Positions 1 to 6,276 of a stretch of 18,263 nucleotides of DNA are shown in pieces; position 1 is the first letter of the stretch; each line of letters starts with the position of its first letter. The notes under the pieces were generated by a model. The model saw only the letters and a list, made by a program, of their open reading frames with translations. It searched no databases and had not been told where the DNA came from. This DNA is from a bacterium (GTDB taxonomy: Bacteria; Armatimonadota; Fimbriimonadia; Fimbriimonadales; GBS-DC). The position numbers and the translations under genes are program-made. The DNA lies in NCBI GenBank assembly GCA_029335935.2, contig JARJMV020000246.1, positions 1 through 18,263 on the forward strand. The letters run 5' to 3'.

Positions 1-68
1 TCCCGCCACTCTGGGTTTTCGTTGAGTATCTGGAGTAGGTCTTCAAAGTCGCTCACTGTAAACGCCAT
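1..68 (-). CDS. Partial gene (5' end only), possible coiled-coil DUF3782-type protein
   Basis: Reading the minus strand from an ATG at 68-66 gives an open frame of 22 codons to the window edge, beginning MAFTVSDFEDLLQILNENPE and continuing with Trp-Arg. A good ribosome binding site (GGGAGG) lies about 7 nt upstream of the ATG. The short acidic/hydrophobic N-terminus with a 'LLxxLxENPEWR' pattern resembles the start of DUF3782-like coiled-coil proteins found in Armatimonadota and cyanobacteria, but 22 residues cannot establish a family. The gene is divergent from the gene starting at 128, with a shared 59-nt intergenic region. The existence of a coding start is well supported; the function is a guess. 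Confidence 0.6.
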   Translation of the reverse strand, partial: MAFTVSDFEDLLQILNENPEWR

Positions 69-72
69 CGTG

Positions 73-101
73 TTGCCTCCCAAGCTCAGATGGGGTATGC
101 T
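73..101 (+). promoter_or_regulatory. Predicted promoter of the 128-4193 operon
   Basis: TTGCCT (73-78) and TATGCT (96-101) are separated by 17 bp and lie at suitable distance from the ATG at 128, which has a G-rich Shine-Dalgarno (GGGGGA, 119-124 region). The -10 is preceded by GG, as at the other promoters seen in this window. A minus-strand -10 candidate, TATACT (112-107), for the divergent partial gene lies just beside it, so the two promoters overlap back to back. This is a prediction from sequence only. Confidence 0.45.
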
Positions 102-114
102 ATTAAAGTATACC
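94..114. promoter_or_regulatory. Near-palindrome between divergent genes, candidate operator
   Basis: The arms GGTATGCT (94-101) and AGTATACC (107-114) are inverted repeats with one mismatch around a 5-bp AT centre. They coincide with -10-like elements for both divergent transcripts. It could be a regulator site covering both promoters, or simply a by-product of two facing -10 boxes of the same consensus. Confidence 0.4.
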
Positions 115-127
115 TTAGGGGGACACG

Positions 128-949
128 ATGATACGACAGAGAATGGGTCAATTGACGCACTGGTGGAACATCGCGAAGGAGTTGTCGCCGAAGCAAGTGG
201 AGCGCGAGTTGCTCACGCCGTTCCGTATCGCGCTGGTGGGTCATCCAGACCGTGTGGAGGCGGTGTGGCGTGTGTTGATGGCAGGCGCTACGCCTCTCCA
301 ACTGCAGACGGCTGCCGAATATGTGAAGCGTTTCAACGCGCCGGTGAGCGAGGAGTACGACTTCGTGCTGGGGTGCGATGCTTTGGAAGTGCCCCAAGAC
401 GCGATTGAGGCATTGGTCGACCACTTCCAGAGGCACGAGTTCCCGCTGATTGCGCTGGCGCGGGTGTTGCCGGGCACGCGTGAGGTCGTGGTTAATCGTT
501 TGGTGGAGGATGTGGCGTCGCTGAACGCTGGGCTGGCGATGATGTCGGCGTTGCCGTCGGTGTTTCCGCTGCTGGGGCTGCTCGCGCCGCCAGCGGCTGT
601 GGCAGACATGGTGTTACTGACCAAAAACCAGTTGCTGATGGTGTTGCGTGTGGCGGCGGCGTTCGGCAAAGCGCCTGATTGGAAGCAGCGAATGCCTGAG
701 ATGGCGAGCGTACTGGGTGCCGCGTTCGGATGGCGCGCCGCCGCACGGCAGCTGGTCGGTCTTGTGCCTGGCGGTGTCGGCATGGTGGTCAAGGGGATGG
801 TCGCCTACGCGGGCACGCTCACGGTCGGGCGCGCCGCCGCATGGTACTACGCTACTGGCAAATCCCCCAGCCAAGCCGAGCGCGAGCGGCTCTATCAGCA
901 GGCGTGGAGCGAAGCACGCGAAAAGAGCCAGCAGTGGAACAAGCCGTGA
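128..949 (+). CDS. DUF697-like membrane-associated protein
   Basis: This 273-residue protein has an N-terminal part (about 30-125) with an alpha/beta look: a hydrophobic strand ending in GHP (residues 33-40) and another strand DFVLGCD (78-84). No P-loop is present. Residues about 132-178 and 205-242 are hydrophobic and carry the features I associate with the DUF697/YcjF-type domain: a Pro-rich 'LAPPAAVADMVLLTKNQLLM' stretch, a short soluble link, then 'LVPGGVGMVVKGMVAYAGT' followed by 'GRAAAWYYATGK'. DUF697 domains often accompany GTPase-like regions; here that region lacks nucleotide-binding motifs. It is the first gene of a coupled operon: its TGA overlaps the likely GTG start of the M16 peptidase. 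Role unknown; membrane association is inferred from hydrophobicity. The start is the ATG after TTAGGGGGACACG. Confidence 0.65.
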   Translation: MIRQRMGQLTHWWNIAKELSPKQVERELLTPFRIALVGHPDRVEAVWRVLMAGATPLQLQTAAEYVKRFNAPVSEEYDFVLGCDALEVPQDAIEALVDHFQRHEFPLIALARVLPGTREVVVNRLVEDVASLNAGLAMMSALPSVFPLLGLLAPPAAVADMVLLTKNQLLMVLRVAAAFGKAPDWKQRMPEMASVLGAAFGWRAAARQLVGLVPGGVGMVVKGMVAYAGTLTVGRAAAWYYATGKSPSQAERERLYQQAWSEAREKSQQWNKP

Positions 950-3513
950 CGAGGCGCGTCCCCTCTACGCGCTCCTGCAAGGATTGCACCCAAGAGTATC
1001 TGCGCACAGTGCTGCGTGGGGTAATCTGCGCGTGCTGGATTGTTGGCGGGGTAGCAGCGAGCTTTTGTACCTCTACCCCACACCGTGCACAACTCGCAAA
1101 CGGCGCGCAGCTGATTGTGGAGACGCTCCCACACGCGCCCCTCACGGCGATTGAGGTGTGGATACGCGCGGGCGTCGCCGATGAGACGCCTGAAACCTCA
1201 GGCGTAACGCACCTACTGGAGCATCTCATCTTCAAGTCGCCGAACGGCGCGTTGGACGAGGCGTTCGAACGCGCGGGCGGCGTTCTGGACGCCTTCACCG
1301 AACGCGACTGGACGCGCTATCGTGCGAGCGTGCTTCCCGACCGCTGGCAGCCCCCCCTCCACACACTGCTGCAGTGTCTGCTGCGCCCTGCCCTGCCCGA
1401 AACCGAACTGGATAAGGAACGCCGTATCATTCTCAACGACGAATACGCGCTTCACTACGCCGACCCGATACGCCCCGCACGCTACGCGCTGTTCGCAAAG
1501 GCGTTTGAGGCGCACTCCTACGCGCTGCCGCTGCTGGGCAATCGGGATACACTGAAGCAATTAGAGCTGCAGGCGGTTCGCGCGTTCCACGAAGCGCACT
1601 ACCGCCCCGACCGGATGACCATCGTGCTGGTGGGTGCGGTGGAGTGGGCGGACGCGCTGCGCGTGGTGGAGCAGGTATTTGCGCAGCCGGCCCTCGCCCG
1701 TGCGTCGCCCCCCACAGCGTTGGAAACTCCGCCTCGCCCCTCAACTCGCGCTTGGGGGATGGTGGAGGCGTCGGCGGGCGAGTGCCTCGCGTTGGGGCTG
1801 CACACGCCGCCTGCAACCGATGTGAACGGCTGGTTGTGTGCAGAGCTCTTGCGCGTTGCGCTTGCCGAGCCGTATCGAGGTTTGCTCTACGAAGGCGAGG
1901 GGACGCTGCCTTTCGGCCGGCTCCACAGCGAGTATTTGCCACGCTTGCAAGGCAGTTTGATTGCGCTCTATGCGCTCCCGCCCGTGACGCCGACGGACGA
2001 TTGGCAAGCGCAGGTTCAACAGCGCTGGCGTCGCGCGTTGCAGCAGGTCGCCGACGGCGACGCGCGCGCGGCGTTGGAGCAGGCGCGCGCCCTAACACTC
2101 GCCCGCCACGAGGCGACGATGCGTAACCCTCTGGAGCGGGCGCGCTGGCATGGGCTGTGTGCTGGGCTGCGCATCCCTCTCTCGCCTGAAGAGTATGCCC
2201 TACGCCTACGCGAACTGCCCATAGAGCAGGTGGAACAGTTAGCGACGCTTCAACTGCGCGACGCCGACGAGAGCGACGCCCCAGCCCGACGCGCAATCGC
2301 CCCTGCCGCGCCTTTACCGACAGGCAAGGAGGCTCCGCGCAACCCCACACAGCAGGCGATACCTGCCATACGCCTACGCCTTGCTAACGGCTTGCGCGTG
2401 ATTGCGCTGGACGCGCCAGAGGCAGATGGAGTGGTGATTCAGGCGGCGGTAGGGCATCCGCGCGGGCGTTTCTCGGCGGCGGTAGGCGAGATTACGGCGC
2501 GGATGCTGTTCGGCGCGACGCACAACGAGACCGAACGCACGCTCGCCGCACGGATAGCGCGCTCTGGCGGCAGCTTGCGCATTGAGTGGACCCCTGCTGG
2601 CGCGCTGATTACCGCCCACGCGCGACGCGACGCCGTAGTGAATGTGCTGTCGCTCCTGAAAGAGGCGCTGCTGCGGGCGGAGTTCACTTTCGAGGCGCAC
2701 CACCGCGCGCTACGCCAAGCGCAGTACGACCGCATCTACCCCGAAGGAGCGCACGCATGGCGATTCAGCGCACGGTTGCTCAACCTCTACGCGACGGAGG
2801 CGGAGCTCGAGGGCGTTTCGCTCAGCGATGTTCGCGCCTACTACCACGCCTGCTATCGCCCCGAGAATATCGTCCTCGTGTTGGCAGGCAACATGCGCCT
2901 CGAGACGCTGACCGATTGGGCGCGCCAACTCTTCAGTGAAGGGTGGGAGCGTTTCCCCACGCCCCCGACCGAACAGAATCTCACCAGCGCTGGGCTGCAG
3001 CTTGCCGCGCTGACCGACACGCGCGGGATCGCCTACAGTGGCTATGGCTGGATAACACGGCTGGAAAGCCCCACACAGTATCATGCGCTGCGCGCTTGGC
3101 AGGCGGTTCTGGGCGAGGGCAAGCGTTCACGGCTGTTCCAAGCGACGCGCGAGGCGCACGGCGTGGGCTACGACCTGCGCGTGGAGACCTTTCTGCTGAA
3201 AGACGCGATAGCAGGCATCGGATGGGTTCAGAGGGGCAAAGCGCCCGCGCCGATGGAGCAGCTGCGCGAGTCGCTCAGCGCGCCCATCCACGCAAGCGAG
3301 TTAGAACGCGCCCGTGCGCTGCTGCACGGCGAATGGGCGCGCCTACGGCTCAATCTCACGGCGTTCACAGCGACGCTGGCGTGGGCGGAACTCAGCGGAC
3401 TGGGCTATGAAGCGATTCTCAACGCCCCTGACCATATCGACGCGCTCAGCCTCGCGTCTATCCAGTCCGTCCAATCCGCGCTGCAGAGCCGTTCGAGTGT
3501 ACAATTGGAGTGA
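946..3513 (+). CDS. M16 family zinc metallopeptidase, two-half single-chain form, exported
   Basis: About 855 residues. A hydrophobic stretch near residues 29-41 follows basic residues, suggesting a signal peptide or anchor. The first half holds the inverted zinc motif HLLEH (residues 89-93, counted from GTG 946), followed by the conserved downstream Glu region 'ELDKERRIILNDEY' (154-167). The second half begins about residue 473; it lacks HxxEH but retains the M16 signature around 'GEGKRSRLFQATREAHGVGY', as in pitrilysin/processing-peptidase-type proteins where one half is catalytic and the other structural. The usual zinc-ligand Glu position appears to be Asp165, with Glu166 beside it. The start is uncertain: GTG 946 overlaps the upstream stop (GTGA), while GTG 1009 would give a cleaner short signal peptide. 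The stop at 3511-3513 overlaps the next ATG. Expected role: degradation of peptides or processed segments outside the cytoplasm. Confidence 0.88.
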   Translation: MTRRVPSTRSCKDCTQEYLRTVLRGVICACWIVGGVAASFCTSTPHRAQLANGAQLIVETLPHAPLTAIEVWIRAGVADETPETSGVTHLLEHLIFKSPNGALDEAFERAGGVLDAFTERDWTRYRASVLPDRWQPPLHTLLQCLLRPALPETELDKERRIILNDEYALHYADPIRPARYALFAKAFEAHSYALPLLGNRDTLKQLELQAVRAFHEAHYRPDRMTIVLVGAVEWADALRVVEQVFAQPALARASPPTALETPPRPSTRAWGMVEASAGECLALGLHTPPATDVNGWLCAELLRVALAEPYRGLLYEGEGTLPFGRLHSEYLPRLQGSLIALYALPPVTPTDDWQAQVQQRWRRALQQVADGDARAALEQARALTLARHEATMRNPLERARWHGLCAGLRIPLSPEEYALRLRELPIEQVEQLATLQLRDADESDAPARRAIAPAAPLPTGKEAPRNPTQQAIPAIRLRLANGLRVIALDAPEADGVVIQAAVGHPRGRFSAAVGEITARMLFGATHNETERTLAARIARSGGSLRIEWTPAGALITAHARRDAVVNVLSLLKEALLRAEFTFEAHHRALRQAQYDRIYPEGAHAWRFSARLLNLYATEAELEGVSLSDVRAYYHACYRPENIVLVLAGNMRLETLTDWARQLFSEGWERFPTPPTEQNLTSAGLQLAALTDTRGIAYSGYGWITRLESPTQYHALRAWQAVLGEGKRSRLFQATREAHGVGYDLRVETFLLKDAIAGIGWVQRGKAPAPMEQLRESLSAPIHASELERARALLHGEWARLRLNLTAFTATLAWAELSGLGYEAILNAPDHIDALSLASIQSVQSALQSRSSVQLE

Positions 3514-4193
3514 TGCGTATCGACCCGAAACTGGACGCCTATCGCGAGTTGGGGGTCGCCCCGAACGCCTCGGCGGAGGTCATCCGTCAAGCCTATCTGG
3601 CGTTGGTGCGACGCTATCATCCTGACCGCGCGCCTGCAGGGCGCACCGCCGAGTACGAGGAACGGATGAAGCGCATCAACACCGCCTACGAGGTGCTGAG
3701 CAACCCCGACTCGCGCCGACTGTACGACCGCCTGCGCACGCCGCAGCTGTCCAACGGTGTGGCGAAGCGAGGGACAGTCGCAGCGACGCCGCGTGCGCAG
3801 CCGAACGACCCGTATATGCAGATGCGCGCAGGCTATCAACAACGGATCTACCGTGTGCAGGCGTCCACGCGCGGGCTGCCCCCGTGGGCGCAGGCGCTAT
3901 CGGGGCTGGTCGCAGGACTGGGGCTGGTCGTAGGGTTTATCTTGGGGCTGCCGTTTGGCATCATCGGCTGCATCCCAGGCGCGATGGTGGGGATGGTGAT
4001 AGGGATGGTGGTGGGTTTGTGGGCGGTCTATCTCTTCGCGCTGGGGTTGCCCACCGCGCTGTTCGGCGGGATAGGCTTTGCGATGGGACAGGAGCTGGGT
4101 TTATGGCTTGGCGCGCTACTGGGGCTGGGCATAGGCATCGTCTGGGCGCGCCGCCTGTGGCAACGCGCCCAAGTCCACTACCACGCGCGATAG
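3513..4193 (+). CDS. J-domain protein with C-terminal membrane segments
   Basis: 226 residues from ATG 3513, coupled to the M16 stop as TGATG. Residues about 7-75 form a J domain: 'DAYRELGVAPNAS', an amphipathic helix II 'IRQAYLALVRRYHPD' with the HPD triad at 36-38, and 'RINTAYEVLSNPDSRRLYD'. HPD stimulates the ATPase of a DnaK/Hsp70 partner. There is no G/F region, zinc finger or DnaJ substrate domain, so this is a class III-type J protein. Residues about 124-215 are hydrophobic and rich in Gly at GxxxG spacing, predicting several membrane helices, so the J domain should recruit Hsp70 to a membrane. GGAG lies only 2 nt before the ATG, so translation probably depends on coupling to the upstream gene. 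The 3' end overlaps the convergent pseudopilin gene by 16 nt. Confidence 0.87.
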   Translation: MRIDPKLDAYRELGVAPNASAEVIRQAYLALVRRYHPDRAPAGRTAEYEERMKRINTAYEVLSNPDSRRLYDRLRTPQLSNGVAKRGTVAATPRAQPNDPYMQMRAGYQQRIYRVQASTRGLPPWAQALSGLVAGLGLVVGFILGLPFGIIGCIPGAMVGMVIGMVVGLWAVYLFALGLPTALFGGIGFAMGQELGLWLGALLGLGIGIVWARRLWQRAQVHYHAR

Positions 4194-4606
4194 GGACGCC
4201 CGTCGCTGCCCACGCCCGCTGCAGGAGAACGCACCTTCATCGCGCCCGTCTTCGGGTCGCAATAATACTCCAACGGCTCCCCAGAAATGGGACACTTGGG
4301 AACCTCGCGCAGGTAAGGACCATTATAGTAGTCGGGATTCATCAACGAAGGTCGCCCCCAACGGTCGAGACCGATTCGAGGCGGCTCTGCCACTGTCAAA
4401 TCGCTCAGGTCTACTGGGTAGACCCCCGTATCGTGGTAGAAGACCAACAGCGCGTTGCGCGTCTCGGCGAGCGTGATCCGCAATCGCGCTTCGGGGTCGC
4501 GCGGTAGATGGGGCGCAATCCGCGGCGTGAACGCCGCTAACACAGCCACACTCATCACCGCTAACGACAACAACTCCACTAAACTCATGCCGCGTATCCA
4601 GCGCAT
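4178..4606 (-). CDS. Type II secretion/type IV pilin-like pseudopilin (GspG-like)
   Basis: 142 residues. A 6-residue basic leader ending in Gly precedes MSLVELL, so prepilin peptidase should cut G6|M7, leaving Glu at position +5 of the mature protein, the hallmark of type IV pilin-like proteins. A hydrophobic helix follows (to about residue 26). The remainder resembles GspG-type pseudopilins: 'RITLAETRNALLVFYHDTGVYPVDLSDL', 'DRWGRP', 'YYNGPYLREVPKCP' and two Cys. A strong RBS (AGGAGG) lies 6 nt before the ATG. It stands alone, with no secretion ATPase or platform genes near, so it is probably an orphan pseudopilin assembled by machinery encoded elsewhere. Its 3' end overlaps the convergent J-domain gene. 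Confidence 0.82.
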   Translation of the reverse strand: MRWIRGMSLVELLSLAVMSVAVLAAFTPRIAPHLPRDPEARLRITLAETRNALLVFYHDTGVYPVDLSDLTVAEPPRIGLDRWGRPSLMNPDYYNGPYLREVPKCPISGEPLEYYCDPKTGAMKVRSPAAGVGSDGRPYRAW

Positions 4607-4624
4607 CGTAACCTCCTAATACGC

Positions 4625-4638
4625 ACCGCTATAGCGGT
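4625..4638. promoter_or_regulatory. 14-bp perfect palindrome in divergent intergenic region
   Basis: ACCGCTATAGCGGT is a perfect dyad located 19 bp upstream of the pseudopilin ATG and 72 bp upstream of the iscA-like ATG. The size suits a dimeric regulator site. Its centre also looks like a weak -10 for the minus-strand gene. Confidence 0.35.
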
Positions 4639-4653
4639 TGTTCCACATCTGTA

Positions 4654-4683
4654 TTGCATTTGGGACTCATTTTCGGGTATAAT
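4654..4683 (+). promoter_or_regulatory. Sigma70-like promoter of the iscA-like gene
   Basis: TTGCAT (4654-4659), an 18-bp spacer and TATAAT (4678-4683), the -10 preceded by GGG, lie 26 bp before the start codon. A Shine-Dalgarno GGAGGA at 4695-4700 follows. The match to consensus and the position make this one of the clearest promoters in the window. Confidence 0.7.
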
Positions 4684-4709
4684 CCCACTATATTGGAGGA
4701 CTGTACGCT

Positions 4710-5093
4710 ATGGCTATCACCTTGTCGGAGCGCGCGGCGCAAGAGTTGAAGACGCTGTTGGAAGAGTCGGGCATCCAAGACGCCGGGTTGCGCGTCTGGG
4801 TAGCAGGCGGCGGCTGCAGCGGGTTGCAGTATCAAATGGCTATCGACGACTCGCAACCTGAAGAGACGGATATGGTGTTCGATTCGCACGGGGTGCGTAT
4901 CTATGTGGACAGCTTGAGCATCCGCTACATGGACGGTTCGTGCATCGACTATGTAGAGGATATGTTCGGCGGCGGCTTCAAGATCGACAACCCGAACGCT
5001 ATCAGCAGTTGCGGGTGCGGCTCTTCGTTCCAGACGGAAGACGAGATGGGCGCGCCCGGCGCAGGCTGCGGCGGGTGCGGGTGTCGCGGCTAA
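4710..5093 (+). CDS. IscA/HesB/ErpA-type iron-sulfur cluster carrier protein
   Basis: 127 residues of the A-type Fe-S carrier family. These proteins bind a [2Fe-2S] or [4Fe-4S] cluster between protomers and pass it to target enzymes. The three signature cysteines are present: C36 in 'VAGGGCSGLQY', and C101 and C103 in 'SSCGCGSSF'. The N-terminus 'MAITLSERAAQELKTLLEE' and 'IYVDSLSIRYMDGSCIDYVE' are typical of the fold. Unusual points are an extra Cys78 and a Gly/Cys-rich tail with C120, C123 and C125, beyond the usual about 107-115 residue length. It is monocistronic as far as the window shows, with its own promoter and a hairpin 26 bp downstream. No isc or suf genes are adjacent. Confidence 0.92.
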   Translation: MAITLSERAAQELKTLLEESGIQDAGLRVWVAGGGCSGLQYQMAIDDSQPEETDMVFDSHGVRIYVDSLSIRYMDGSCIDYVEDMFGGGFKIDNPNAISSCGCGSSFQTEDEMGAPGAGCGGCGCRG

Positions 5094-5119
5094 GTCGCTG
5101 AATGAGCAGAGTCTGGTAG

Positions 5120-5149
5120 AGTTCCCCCTGCTGCGCAGCATGGGGAACT
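5120..5149. terminator. Hairpin between convergent genes, probable bidirectional terminator
   Basis: AGTTCCCC (5120-5127) pairs with GGGGAACT (5142-5149), and the intervening TGCTGCGCAGCA (5129-5140) is itself self-complementary. The result is a long, almost continuous stem. It lies between the plus-strand iscA-like gene (ends 5093) and the minus-strand nuclease gene (ends 5168). A real U-tract is lacking on either side (GTTGT follows on plus), so it may terminate weakly or protect 3' ends. Confidence 0.6.
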
Positions 5150-5167
5150 GTTGTAATTAGTTAGGCG

Positions 5168-6250
5168 CTACGATTTTCTTCGCGCCGCCAGTGCGCCTCC
5201 GAAAGCGAACACGAGGATTGCTGTGAGCGGGCTCGGTTCGGGAACCCAATAGCCGCCGCCAGAGCCGTAAGAACGCCACTGATCAATGCGAATGCGCAGA
5301 TACAGGGCGGCGTGGTCGGAAGCGTTCGGGCTATCGGTTATCTCAAAACCTTCAGGCAGCTGCCCCGATGGGAAACGGCGCGTGTTGAAGACTGACGCCT
5401 GTAGCACATTAACCCTGTCGCGCCCCAGTTCGGTGGGGGAGACCATCAGATAGTCATAGCGTCGGGTGGGGTTGCCCGTTGTGGCGATACGCCATGTGCG
5501 TTTGCCCCCTAACCCATCCACAGGCAGTGGATCGCGTAGGCGCGCTTGCTGCACAGTGCTAATCGGCGCGTAGGGGCGTCCGTCGGGCAAGGTCGCGCCT
5601 GAGTAGACGCGCGACAGGTCGGGGTCTTCGTTCTCGTTCAAATCGCCGCCCAGCAGGTACGCCGAGCGACGGTTGCGGATGCGCCAATCTCTCACGCGGT
5701 TGCGCGTGTTCTCGGCGTTGGTCTGGCGGTTCGCGCTGCTGGTGTTGTCCGCGCCCGAATCGAAATGCACGCCGAAGACGCCTAAGCCGTTCGTGCCGGG
5801 GATATCGATGAGCCCCATCGTCAGCCCACGATTGGGCGCGCCTATCGACACATCGGTTATCGTCAGGAACGGGTAGCGGCTGATAATCGCGTTGCTGATG
5901 TAGCCGTCGCTCAATCGGTTCACATACAGGAAGTAGTCGCGGTTGCGTTGCGGGTTCGCGCCCAGATAGCTGAGGTTGTTGCGCACGAAGTTGTCCAGCG
6001 CGCTCTCCTGGTTGAGGGCGTTCCAGCTGGTGCGGGTATCGCCGCCCACCTCCTGCAGGATAATCACATCGGGGCTTAGATGATTGATTGTTTTCGCAAC
6101 GAATGGGGCTTGCGCACTGCGCGGGTTGTTCGCGCCGACCGCGCGCGCGATATTCCAGCTCAGGATGCTGACCTCCGTCGCGCCTGCATACGCAATTAGT
6201 AGCGTCACAAGCGGGAACCATCCGAGTCGGTGTAGTCCTTTCACGGGCAA
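5168..6250 (-). CDS. Secreted endonuclease/exonuclease/phosphatase-fold protein with PEP-CTERM anchor
   Basis: Up to 360 residues. A signal peptide (about 1-24) precedes an EEP (DNase I-like) domain with all core motifs: SWN (N33), LQE (E67, metal), HFD (H162), GGDLN (D203, N205), YDYLMVS (D266) and SDH (D312, H313, catalytic pair). The C-terminus is a PEP-CTERM sorting signal: VPEP at 336-339, a hydrophobic helix, then AARRKS. Family members cleave phosphodiester bonds in nucleic acids or phospholipid/inositol substrates; the substrate here is not evident. PEP-CTERM implies an exosortase in the genome and delivery to the cell surface or exopolysaccharide. The start is TTG 6250 (GAGGA 4 nt before) or GTG 6244 (GAGGA 10 nt before); no ATG is in position. 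It follows purD by 26 bp, so it may be the tail of that transcript. Confidence 0.9.
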   Translation of the reverse strand: MPVKGLHRLGWFPLVTLLIAYAGATEVSILSWNIARAVGANNPRSAQAPFVAKTINHLSPDVIILQEVGGDTRTSWNALNQESALDNFVRNNLSYLGANPQRNRDYFLYVNRLSDGYISNAIISRYPFLTITDVSIGAPNRGLTMGLIDIPGTNGLGVFGVHFDSGADNTSSANRQTNAENTRNRVRDWRIRNRRSAYLLGGDLNENEDPDLSRVYSGATLPDGRPYAPISTVQQARLRDPLPVDGLGGKRTWRIATTGNPTRRYDYLMVSPTELGRDRVNVLQASVFNTRRFPSGQLPEGFEITDSPNASDHAALYLRIRIDQWRSYGSGGGYWVPEPSPLTAILVFAFGGALAARRKS

Positions 6251-6276
6251 GAAATCCTCGCTATAAGTCTACCCGT

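Noticed and set aside
730..945. Upstream ATG extension of the M16 peptidase
   Set aside because: It would overlap the DUF697-like gene by over 200 nt and adds an Arg-rich segment unlike the family. GTG 946 or GTG 1009 fits export and operon spacing better.
1433..2350. Minus-strand open frame of 305 codons
   Set aside because: Antisense to the M16 peptidase; Arg/Ala/Pro-rich low-complexity translation with no RBS or domain.
5120..5149. Small RNA or riboswitch at the long hairpin
   Set aside because: Its placement between two convergent genes and simple stem structure fit a terminator better. No conserved riboswitch features are visible.
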